DNA from: JANPCX01 sp031431125
Lineage (GTDB): Bacteria > Pseudomonadota > Gammaproteobacteria > Burkholderiales > Burkholderiaceae_C
Direction of reading: 5' to 3'
NCBI GenBank assembly: GCA_031431125.1
Contig: JANPCX010000016.1
Coordinates: forward strand, 1 to 17,946
DNA length: 17,946 nucleotides
Translations under genes and position numbers: made by a program
The notes under the pieces: generated by a model
What the model saw: the letters and a program-made list of their open reading frames with translations, nothing else
What the model was told of the DNA's origin: nothing
Databases searched by the model: none
In this document: positions 1-5,879 of the stretch, piece by piece
Layout: each line of letters starts with the position of its first letter
Numbering within the stretch: position 1 is the first letter of the stretch

Positions 1-97
1 AGTCCAGTGCGAAAGCAAAACTTCCCGGGACGATTTGTTCAGACAAGACGACCGGCAGCAACATGCCGTTGCGATCCTGGGGTTTGTAGCGGGCCAT
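1..97 (-). CDS. IS1182-family transposase, N-terminal fragment (runs off window)
   Basis: The start codon is the ATG whose complement lies at 95-97, and the gene reads leftward out of the window. The visible residues begin MARYKPQDRNGMLLPVVLSE and continue through QIVPGSFAFAL. That is the typical N-terminus of IS1182-family (DDE) transposases, in which a short MARYK-type start is followed by a P-G-x-F segment. The catalytic domain is not in view, so activity cannot be judged. The same 32 residues are encoded at the other end of the window on the opposite strand. The family call rests on recognising this short N-terminus. Confidence 0.7.
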   Translation of the reverse strand, partial: MARYKPQDRNGMLLPVVLSEQIVPGSFAFALD

Positions 98-195
98 GTT
101 CTGCAAGGTTCGTTGGGAATCCGAACACAACGCTTTAGACCCCGCGGCGGCTGACGGGAATGACCCTGGGCAGATGTTTTTTTACAGCCTCAACG
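1..195 (-). mobile_element. Inner end of IS1182-like element, copy 1
   Basis: These 195 bases recur as the reverse complement at 17744-17938, where base i pairs with 17939-i. I count three mismatches, at 134, 135 and 142. The segment holds an IS terminus at about 188-195 (CAGCCTCAACG edge), a non-coding stretch with seven T's at 177-183, and the first 97 bases of a transposase gene reading leftward. Similarity between the copies stops after base 195, where nasT coding sequence begins. The rest of the element lies outside the window. The exact terminal base is uncertain because CGTT is shared at both junctions and could belong to the IS or to the targets. Confidence 0.8.
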
Positions 196-450
196 CCCGT
201 GCTGCAAGTGGCGATTGCCCGTTTCGAACAGGACAACGCACTGCGCGCAGAGTTGGCACAGGTGCAAAACCAAGTTTCAGACAGCAAATTGATTGAACGC
301 GCCAAAGCGCTGTTGATGCTGAGCAGCAGCATGAACGAAGACCAAGCCCACAAACACCTGCGCCGCCTGGCCATGGACCGCGGGCAACGCATGGTGGACA
401 TGGCCAAGCAGTTGATTGACGCCCATGAGCTGTTGCACCCCAGGGCCTGA
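196..450 (+). pseudogene. nasT: 5'-truncated nasT-type ANTAR response regulator
   Basis: The reading frame from the IS edge to the TGA at 448-450 encodes 84 residues, PVLQVAIARFEQ... ending ELLHPRA. It contains the linker helix of a NasT-like regulator and a full ANTAR RNA-binding domain (LIERAKALLM, then DQAHKHLRRLAMDRGQRM, then a final helix). NasT proteins normally carry a receiver domain of about 120 residues in front of this; here the IS has replaced it. ANTAR proteins bind hexaloop hairpins in leader RNA and prevent termination. The gene lies upstream of nrtA, the usual place for nasT. Within the IS, an ATG at 160 is in frame and would give a 96-residue ANTAR-only protein, but GGGA abuts that ATG too closely to be a good ribosome site. 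It is probably a dead fragment, though residual function is possible. Confidence 0.8.
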
Positions 451-565
451 GAGACCTCGGTTTTCGTGACATCTTTGCTGCGCCGCACCAACTTTGCGCG
501 TCCTGCGCTTCATGCCCGCCAAACGGGTCCCGGTTTGGTGCACTGACGGCACCTTCGGTGCTGAT

Positions 566-665
566 CGTCATTCCCGCGCAAGCGGGAATCCAGCCACTGC
601 ATCAAGCTGCATCTACGGCTTCATCAATGACCACCGCCTGGATTCCCGCCTGCGCGGGAATGACG
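566..665. repeat. Paired dRS3-like inverted repeat, copy 1
   Basis: Two 28-29 base arms in inverted orientation (566-593 and 637-665) enclose an unrelated spacer of about 44 bases. Each arm is itself a palindrome of the form ATTCCCGC-4nt-GCGGGAAT, closely resembling the neisserial dRS3 repeat. The left arm here has one change from the 28-base consensus of copies 2 and 4. The right arm is followed by six T's (667-672), so it can serve as an intrinsic terminator for nasT and shield the promoter downstream. Confidence 0.85.
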
Positions 666-698
666 ATTTTTTGCGGAGCCCCAGCACACATCCAAAAG

Positions 699-715
699 CT
701 GGCACGGCTTGTGCT
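699..715 (+). promoter_or_regulatory. Sigma-54 (-24/-12) promoter of nrtA
   Basis: CTGGCACG, four bases, then GTGCT. The GG (701-702) and GC (713-714) invariant dinucleotides are 12 bases apart, as required for RpoN promoters (consensus TGGCACG-N4-TTGCW). There is one departure: G for the first T of the -12 block. The predicted transcript start is near 726, three bases before the hexaloop hairpin. Sigma-54 control of nitrate assimilation, usually through NtrC, is well established. No clear NtrC site was found upstream, where a repeat occupies much of the space. Confidence 0.7.
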
Positions 716-728
716 AACTACCAAACAA

Positions 729-754
729 CAGTTCTCACAACGGCGTGCGGGCTG
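729..754 (+). promoter_or_regulatory. ANTAR-type hexaloop hairpin in nrtA leader
   Basis: Arms CAGTTCTCAC (729-738) and GTGCGGGCTG (745-754) pair over ten positions with one mismatch and two G-T pairs. They present the six-base loop AACGGC (739-744). ANTAR proteins such as NasR, AmiR, EutV and NasT recognise hexaloops with A at position 1 and G at position 4, and both are present. The hairpin would sit at the extreme 5' end of the RNA made from the sigma-54 promoter. It is followed 25 bases later by a terminator-like hairpin. Confidence 0.72.
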
Positions 755-779
755 AACATATGAATCGGGCAAAGGCGTC

Positions 780-845
780 CGACTGCATGGGCTTGTTGTT
801 GATCACAACAAGGGCCCAGTGGTCGAGATGCCTTTTTGTTTTTTT
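780..845 (+). terminator. Conditional terminator (attenuator) of nrtA leader
   Basis: CGAC (780-783) pairs with GTCG (822-825), GGGC pairs with GCCC with a small bulge, and TTGTTG pairs with CAACAA across the loop TTGATCA. The result is a long imperfect hairpin followed closely by CTTTTTGTTTTTTT (832-845). More T-rich sequence runs to 871. This placement, between the hexaloop hairpin and nrtA, is that of an attenuator that an ANTAR protein would suppress. I could not find a clear mutually exclusive pairing between the two hairpins. Confidence 0.6.
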
Positions 846-880
846 GCTGCTTTTTTGTTGTTCTTTTTTTGGAGTACGTC

Positions 881-2140
881 ATGTCTGAAAACAACCACCT
901 GAAACGCGAGGGTTTGATGAGCGAAAAACGTCGACAAATCATCAAGGGATCGGCGGCGGCGGCCGTTGCGGCCACCATGGTGCCAGGCGCTTGGGCCCAA
1001 GGCTCAGATGCACCTGAGAAAAAAGAAGTCAAGATTGGTTTCATCCCGCTGACCGACTGCGCCTCGGTGGTGATGGCCTCGGTGCTGAAGTTCGACGAGA
1101 AATACGGCATCAAGATCATCCCCAGCAAAGAAGCCTCCTGGGCGGGCGTACGTGACAAATTGGTCAACGGCGAACTCGACATGGCCCACGTGCTCTATGG
1201 CCTGATTTATGGCGTGCACCTGGGCATTGGTGGCCCCAAGAAAGACATGGCTGTGTTGATGACCTTGAACAACAACGGCCAAGCCCTCACCCTGTCCAAA
1301 AAACTGGCAGACAAAGGCGCGGTGGATGTGGCCAGCCTGGCCAAAGTGATGGCCGCAGACAAACGCGACTACACCTTCGCGCAAACCTTCCCCACCGGCA
1401 CCCACGCCATGTGGTTGTACTACTGGCTGGCCTCGGGTGGCATCAACCCATTCAAGGACACCAAGGTCATCACCGTGCCCCCACCCCAAATGGTGGCCAA
1501 TATGCGGGTGGGCAACATGGACGGTTTCTGCGTGGGCGAGCCCTGGAACCACCGCGCCATCATTGACGGCATTGGCATCACCGCCGCCACCACGCAAGAC
1601 GTGTGGAAAGACCACCCCGAAAAAGTGCTGGGTACCACGGGCGACTTCGTCAAGAAAAACCCCAACACGGCACGTGCGGTGATCATGGCCGTGCTGGAAG
1701 CCAGCCGCTGGATTGACGCCAACTTGTCCAACAAAAACAAGATGGCGGAGACGATTGCCGACAAGAGTTATGTGAACACCAGCGTCGACGCCATCAACCA
1801 GCGCATCCTGGGCCGCTACCAAAACGGTTTGGGTAAAACCTGGGACGACCCCAACCACATGAAGTTCTTCAACGATGGGTTGGTCAACTACCCCTACCTG
1901 TCAGACGGCATGTGGTTCCTCACCCAGCACAAACGCTGGGGCCTGCTGAAAGATCACCCTGACTACCTGGGCGTGGCCAAACAGATCAACCAGACTGATC
2001 TCTACAAGCAGGCTGCATCCCAGCTCAAGATCAGTGTGCCCAAGAGCGACATGCGCAGCAGCAAGTTGATCGACGGCGTCGTCTGGGACGGAAGTAACCC
2101 AAAAGGGTATGCCGACGGTTTCAAGATCAAAGTCGCTTGA
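881..2140 (+). CDS. nrtA: Nitrate/nitrite ABC transporter substrate-binding protein, Tat-exported
   Basis: NrtA/CmpA-family periplasmic nitrate-binding protein of 419 residues. I chose ATG 881 because GGAG lies six bases upstream; ATG 917, preceded by GAGGG, is an alternative start. The N-terminus holds a Tat-type signal, KRRQIIKG at 16-23, then an alanine-rich hydrophobic stretch, with likely cleavage after AWA (37-39). The mature part begins KKEVKIGFIPLTDCASVVMA, the family's typical opening, and contains the conserved GNMDGFCVGEPWN segment that shapes the ligand site. The export signal and the permease and ATPase genes that follow argue for a transporter subunit, not the cytoplasmic homologue NasS. 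The gene sits behind the sigma-54/ANTAR attenuator leader. Choice between nitrate, nitrite and bicarbonate rests on context. Confidence 0.93.
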   Translation: MSENNHLKREGLMSEKRRQIIKGSAAAAVAATMVPGAWAQGSDAPEKKEVKIGFIPLTDCASVVMASVLKFDEKYGIKIIPSKEASWAGVRDKLVNGELDMAHVLYGLIYGVHLGIGGPKKDMAVLMTLNNNGQALTLSKKLADKGAVDVASLAKVMAADKRDYTFAQTFPTGTHAMWLYYWLASGGINPFKDTKVITVPPPQMVANMRVGNMDGFCVGEPWNHRAIIDGIGITAATTQDVWKDHPEKVLGTTGDFVKKNPNTARAVIMAVLEASRWIDANLSNKNKMAETIADKSYVNTSVDAINQRILGRYQNGLGKTWDDPNHMKFFNDGLVNYPYLSDGMWFLTQHKRWGLLKDHPDYLGVAKQINQTDLYKQAASQLKISVPKSDMRSSKLIDGVVWDGSNPKGYADGFKIKVA

Positions 2141-2173
2141 GTAGTTCCATTGCCAGATCCGAAGGAGAGCATC

Positions 2174-3079
2174 ATGGTCAGCGCTGTATTTCACTCACCC
2201 TTGGAGACCGCCGCCGCCGATGTGGCGGTAGGTCAAAAAGGAGCTTCTACAACCCCAGGCAGCGCCCCGACCACTGCAGCGGCCCCGCAAGCCGCTGTTC
2301 GTTTGCCTTCGGTCTGGCGTGAATGGGCCTTGGTCATTTTTCCGCCCATCGCGGGTTTGGCGCTGTTGATTGGTGTATGGGGCTTGCTCACCCAAAACAG
2401 CACCACCTTCCCGACCCCTTGGGCCACTTTTGAAGCGGCGGTCAAGCTGTTCTCGGATCCCTTCTACGACAAAGGCCCCAACGACCAAGGCATCGGTTGG
2501 AACGTGCTGTTCTCGTTGGAGCGGGTGGCGCTGGGCTTTGGTTTGGCCGCGGTGGTGGGCATTCCGCTGGGCTTTGTGATTGGGCGGTTTGCAGTGCTCA
2601 ACCGCATGGTCAGCCCCATCATCAGCTTGCTCAAGCCGGTGTCGCCATTGGCTTGGTTACCGATTGGCCTCTTGGTATTCAAAGCGGCCAACCCGGCGGC
2701 CATTTGGACCATCTTCATTTGTTCCATCTGGCCCATGGTGATCAACACCGCCGTGGGTGTGCAGCGTGTGCCGCAAGACTATTTGAACGTGGCACGGGTG
2801 CTCAACTTGAGTGAGTGGCGCATTGCCACGCGCATTTTGTTGCCCGCCGTCATGCCTTACATGCTGACCGGTGTTCGCCTGTCAGTCGGCACCGCGTGGC
2901 TCGTGATCGTGGCGGCCGAAATGTTGACCGGCGGCGTGGGCATTGGTTTTTGGGTGTGGGACGAGTGGAACAACCTGAACGTCAAACACATCATCATCGC
3001 CATCGTGGTGATTGGTGTGGTGGGTTTGTTGTTGGAGTGGGCCTTGATGGCCATCGCCAAACGTTTTGAGTACAACTGA
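2174..3079 (+). CDS. nrtB: Nitrate ABC transporter permease
   Basis: Permease of 301 residues. Start ATG 2174 has a strong AAGGAGAG (2162-2168) upstream; it lies 33 bases after nrtA. A low-complexity Ala/Thr/Pro-rich N-terminal tail of about 45 residues precedes the first membrane segment (LVIFPPIAGLALLIGVWGLL). About six membrane spans follow. The binding-protein-dependent transport signature that docks to the ATPase is seen around DYLNVARVLNLSEWRIATRI. The WDEWNNLNV loop near the C-terminus is typical of NrtB/SsuC-type permeases. It would form the inner-membrane channel of the NrtABD importer, probably as a homodimer. Confidence 0.93.
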   Translation: MVSAVFHSPLETAAADVAVGQKGASTTPGSAPTTAAAPQAAVRLPSVWREWALVIFPPIAGLALLIGVWGLLTQNSTTFPTPWATFEAAVKLFSDPFYDKGPNDQGIGWNVLFSLERVALGFGLAAVVGIPLGFVIGRFAVLNRMVSPIISLLKPVSPLAWLPIGLLVFKAANPAAIWTIFICSIWPMVINTAVGVQRVPQDYLNVARVLNLSEWRIATRILLPAVMPYMLTGVRLSVGTAWLVIVAAEMLTGGVGIGFWVWDEWNNLNVKHIIIAIVVIGVVGLLLEWALMAIAKRFEYN

Positions 3080-3103
3080 TCCAACGCACTTTTGGAGAAC
3101 GTC

Positions 3104-3943
3104 ATGACCACATCCCTTTCTAAAAGCGCCGCCAAACCCACGTTGAAAATTGAAAACGTGGGCATGGTCTTCCCCACCAAACGCGGCCCCTTTGTGGCTC
3201 TGCGCGACATCAACCTCGACGTAGCTCGTGGAGAAACCGTCTCGTTGATTGGCCACTCGGGCTGCGGCAAGTCCACTTTGCTCAATCTCGTGGCCGGGCT
3301 CACCACGCCTACGAGTGGTGTGCTCTTGCTGGAAGACCGCGAACTCAGCGGCCCCGGCCCGGACCGCGGCGTGGTGTTTCAGAACCACTCGCTCTTGCCG
3401 TGGCTCAGTTGCCTGGACAATGTTTACCTCGCCGTTGAGCGTGTGTTTGGCGAAAAAGAAAACAAAGCCCAGCTCAAAGAGCGCTCCCTCGCCGCCTTGA
3501 ATTTGGTGGGCCTGACCCATGCCAAAGACAAACACCCGGGTGAGATTTCTGGCGGCATGAAGCAGCGTGTGGGCATTGCCCGTGCGTTGGCCATGGAGCC
3601 CAAAATGCTCTTGATGGACGAGCCCTTCGGCGCGCTCGACGCCCTCACCCGCGCCCGTTTGCAAGACGAGTTGATGAAAATCGTTGCCTCCACCAACAGC
3701 ACCGTGATGATGGTGACCCACGACGTGGACGAAGCGGTGTTGTTGTCCGACCGCATCGTCATGCTCACCAACGGCCCCGCCGCCACCATCGGCGAAATTT
3801 TGAAGGTGCCGCTGCCACCGCTGCGCGAAGCTTTGCGCAACCGCCTGGAGATGGCCCACCACCAAGGTTATTTGGCGGCGCGTGAATCGGTGCTGGAATT
3901 TTTGTACAGCAAACAGGCCCACGTCGAAGCCAAAGCGGCTTGA
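3104..3943 (+). CDS. nrtD: Nitrate ABC transporter ATP-binding protein
   Basis: ATPase of 279 residues that powers nitrate import. Start ATG 3104 follows TTGGAG (3092-3097), 24 bases after nrtB. Visible motifs are Walker A GHSGCGKST, the family signature SGGMKQR, Walker B MLLMDEPFGALD and the H-loop THDVDEA. The length fits a single ABC domain. There is no C-terminal NrtA-like regulatory domain such as cyanobacterial NrtC carries, so NrtD/CmpD is the closer name and two copies probably serve the transporter. The gene ends about 50 bases before a paired repeat that may act as its terminator. Confidence 0.93.
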   Translation: MTTSLSKSAAKPTLKIENVGMVFPTKRGPFVALRDINLDVARGETVSLIGHSGCGKSTLLNLVAGLTTPTSGVLLLEDRELSGPGPDRGVVFQNHSLLPWLSCLDNVYLAVERVFGEKENKAQLKERSLAALNLVGLTHAKDKHPGEISGGMKQRVGIARALAMEPKMLLMDEPFGALDALTRARLQDELMKIVASTNSTVMMVTHDVDEAVLLSDRIVMLTNGPAATIGEILKVPLPPLREALRNRLEMAHHQGYLAARESVLEFLYSKQAHVEAKAA

Positions 3944-3994
3944 AAGCAACGGGCATGGCCTCTGAGGGAGGTGATGCCAGATGGCCCCACCCAT

Positions 3995-4094
3995 CGTCAT
4001 TCCCGCGCAGGCGGGAATCCAGCCGGCCTTTGCAAACGGTACGGTGTGCGCGACGCGACGCACTGCCTGGATTCCCGCCTGCGCGGGAATGACG
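3995..4094. repeat. Paired dRS3-like inverted repeat, copy 2
   Basis: The 28-base arms at both edges are perfect reverse complements, each with an inner ATTCCCGC-4nt-GCGGGAAT palindrome, and enclose an unrelated spacer of about 44 bases. The element fills the gap between the convergent nrtD and ANTAR-PilJ genes. TTTT follows at 4095-4098, so it may terminate transcription in the plus direction. Confidence 0.88.
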
Positions 4095-4143
4095 TTTTCA
4101 CTGATCTGGCGGTGCTGTACGTCGAATGAATCCGCTCACAGCG

Positions 4144-5475
4144 TCAACCCAGAATCACCTGCAAACTGTGTTCGTAGCAGGCCGTCAGCCGGTCGAAAGT
4201 CTCCAGCAGAGATTCGCTGGTCCCGCACAGCGTGGCACGGGCATCTGCGTGGGACTGGCCCCGCAGTGCGTGCACCAAGTGCAACCACTGCTCACGTGCC
4301 ACCACCAAGAGCGCACGGATTTCGGCCGAGCTCAGCGGCGCAGCGTCTAACTCGTGCAGGCTTTGTTCGAAGTCCTGGACGATCTGCGTCCAATCGGGCA
4401 TGGCACGTTCGGGCAACAGGCTGGCGAGCAAGGCTTGTTTGGCCAAACGCTGCACCCGCATGCGCTGTCGGCCGCACAGGTTGACGACGTTGAGCCCGAC
4501 CCGTCCACTGGTGGACGCGAGCGCCTTGGTCAACGCCTCTGACGATTGCAGCAACGCTTCGGCGCGGTCGTCCATCAGGCCCAACCCCGCAGCAGTGACC
4601 TTCACGGTTTTCTGACTGTCCCGGCCCAGCGCGGAGCGCAACAAGCGCCAAGCCTCTTGCACCCCTTGCAAAGAGGGGCCGATGCTTGCAGCCAAAGGGC
4701 CGCCCGAGGTGGCGGTGTTGTCGTGAACAGCCACCAAAAAGGCGAGGTTCTCTTCGATGCGCTGTGCCGCGTCAAGTTGCAGCTCGCTGGCACGTTTGGC
4801 ATCGATGCCCACATGGCGCTGAACGGCCAGTTTGAGCAGACGCTGCGACAGCATGCGCAACTGCCCACTGCGGTTCATGGCCTCGGCCCACTGCGCGGCT
4901 TCAATGACGGAGCGAGACACCTCGCCCACCTGCATCTTGGCGTGCATGGCCGTGCCGCGCAGCAGCCGAAACGCTTCGTCCTCGCCCATGCCCTGCGCCT
5001 GCATCAACACGCCCTTGGCACGTTCGACCCATTTTCGCTCGCTGAGCTGGGCTTGGGCTTGGTTGAAACGTTGTTGCGCCGCTTCTTGATCCGCTTGTTG
5101 CTGTTTCCAGCGCGCTTGGGCCAGCGCCAAGGTCAACACAAGCTGCTCTGGCGCCACATCACCCAGCAGCAGGTCTTGCACGCCGCAAGCCAAGGCCGCC
5201 GCGAGCAACAGCGGCGGCGGCGCCTGCTCCAACCACAGCAGCACGGGGCAGCGCAGGTGGGCACCGGACAACTGGGCGGTCAAGGCATCGTCCGTCGTCA
5301 ATTCATCCAGGCTGTCGAGATGAAGAATGACTTGATCTGGTGCACCCTGGGTCACATCGTGCACCAATTTGTTGCATTGCAACAAGCCAGGCGACACCAC
5401 GCCCGCCGCCAACAATTCGGCGTGCCGCTGCTGGGCGAGCGCTTCGGAACGGTTAAAAAAAACAAGGGCAGTCAT
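4144..5475 (-). CDS. Receiver-like/ANTAR/PilJ-type nitrate-responsive antiterminator
   Basis: Protein of 443 residues from ATG at 5475; a TTG at 5496 would add seven. Residues 1-118 look like a degenerate response-regulator receiver, with an LHLDSL segment (51-56) where the phospho-acceptor strand should be. Residues 120-146 are Gln/Ala-rich and likely coiled coil. Residues 147-196 are an ANTAR RNA-binding domain (WVERAKGVLM, then EDEAFRLLRGTAMHAKM). Residues 200-300 and 328-440 are two helical modules with P-box-like motifs, NRSGQLRMLSQRL and NLCGRQRMRVQRL, as in PilJ/NarX-type sensors. In NarX the P-box binds nitrate, and nitrate binding here is my inference. NasR has the reverse order, a nitrate-sensing domain first and ANTAR last. 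The gene lies between the nrt operon and narK, both of which have ANTAR-type leaders. It is the best candidate for their trans-acting regulator. Confidence 0.85.
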   Translation of the reverse strand: MTALVFFNRSEALAQQRHAELLAAGVVSPGLLQCNKLVHDVTQGAPDQVILHLDSLDELTTDDALTAQLSGAHLRCPVLLWLEQAPPPLLLAAALACGVQDLLLGDVAPEQLVLTLALAQARWKQQQADQEAAQQRFNQAQAQLSERKWVERAKGVLMQAQGMGEDEAFRLLRGTAMHAKMQVGEVSRSVIEAAQWAEAMNRSGQLRMLSQRLLKLAVQRHVGIDAKRASELQLDAAQRIEENLAFLVAVHDNTATSGGPLAASIGPSLQGVQEAWRLLRSALGRDSQKTVKVTAAGLGLMDDRAEALLQSSEALTKALASTSGRVGLNVVNLCGRQRMRVQRLAKQALLASLLPERAMPDWTQIVQDFEQSLHELDAAPLSSAEIRALLVVAREQWLHLVHALRGQSHADARATLCGTSESLLETFDRLTACYEHSLQVILG

Positions 5476-5608
5476 GTCAGCAGAGGCAAAGTGCAAAGAA
5501 AACGCGGGCCTGAATGCGAATGCGCGAAAGCGGCGTCACCCGCAAGAAAACTGCGGCGAAAGCTTTAAAAACTCGATTGCGAGAAAAATTACCGTTCACC
5601 CAGGTCAA

Positions 5609-5625
5609 CAGGCACGCGGCTTGCA
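5609..5625 (+). promoter_or_regulatory. Sigma-54 (-24/-12) promoter of narK
   Basis: AGGCACG, four bases (CGGC), then TTGCA. GG at 5611-5612 and GC at 5623-5624 are 12 bases apart. The only departure from TGGCACG-N4-TTGCW is the first base. The predicted transcript start is about 5636, one base before the hexaloop hairpin. This repeats the arrangement at nrtA. Confidence 0.75.
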
Positions 5626-5636
5626 TTGTGAAGGCT

Positions 5637-5656
5637 GCGGGGCAACGACGCCCTGC
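5637..5656 (+). promoter_or_regulatory. ANTAR-type hexaloop hairpin in narK leader
   Basis: GCGGGGC (5637-5643) and GCCCTGC (5650-5656) form a seven-pair stem, one pair being G-T, around the six-base loop AACGAC (5644-5649). A at loop position 1 and G at position 4 match the ANTAR recognition rule. The loop differs from that in the nrtA leader (AACGGC) by one base. It lies at the predicted 5' end of the sigma-54 transcript. Confidence 0.75.
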
Positions 5657-5827
5657 TTTGGTGAGTGCCACGGCCCATTGTCGGCCCGCAGCACAAACGG
5701 ACTTCAGCAACGGCGCGCCAACTTGGCATGCTGTTGGCCTCCGATACGCCGCGCCCATGACGCTGACATGCGCCCATGTTGAGCGCGCAGGGCATCCTCA
5801 CCTCACACTTTCCCTGGTTTACCTGCT

Positions 5828-5857
5828 TGACCGCCTTCACGGTGGCCAGCGGGTTTT
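5828..5857 (+). terminator. Possible conditional terminator before narK
   Basis: TGACCGCC (5828-5835) and GGTGGCCA (5841-5848) pair with one mismatch around the loop TTCAC. GCGGG and TTTT (5854-5857) follow. The T tract is short, so terminator strength is doubtful. It ends 22 bases before the narK start. If real, it is the attenuator controlled by the hexaloop hairpin about 170 bases upstream. Confidence 0.42.
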
Positions 5858-5879
5858 GTCTTCACGAGTCCAACTGCGC

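Larger units (their letters stand above)
451..880 (+). other. Non-coding control region between nasT' and nrtA
   Basis: No gene is supported in these 430 bases; the short open frames here are made of repeat and leader sequence. In order it holds 115 bases with no recognised signal, the paired repeat at 566-665, the sigma-54 promoter (699-715), the ANTAR hairpin (729-754), the terminator (780-845), a T-rich tract, and the nrtA ribosome site GGAG (871-874). Confidence 0.8.
5476..5879 (+). other. Divergent control region between ANTAR-PilJ gene and narK
   Basis: No coding gene is supported here. An open frame does extend upstream of narK to 5514, but it has no family resemblance and is read through by leader elements. 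The region contains a sigma-54-like promoter (5609-5625), a hexaloop hairpin (5637-5656), a GTGC...GCAC hairpin with an inner GGCC stem around 5664-5694, and a terminator-like hairpin (5828-5857). I see no convincing promoter for the minus-strand regulator gene. Confidence 0.75.

Noticed and set aside
566..665. Repeat-spacer-repeat pattern reminiscent of CRISPR.
   Set aside because: The arms are inverted, not direct, occur as isolated pairs kilobases apart, and no cas gene is present; they fit dRS3/REP-type elements.
494..763. Small open frames between nasT and nrtA.
   Set aside because: They are translations of the paired repeat and the leader; similar frames appear at the other repeat copies.
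2882..4063. A 393-residue minus-strand frame opposite nrtB and nrtD.
   Set aside because: Antisense to genes with Walker and permease motifs; starts inside a repeat element.
5514..5879. N-terminal extension of the narK frame back to 5514.
   Set aside because: The extra 122 residues have no similarity to NarK, cross the predicted promoter and leader hairpins, and the first membrane span follows directly after ATG 5880.
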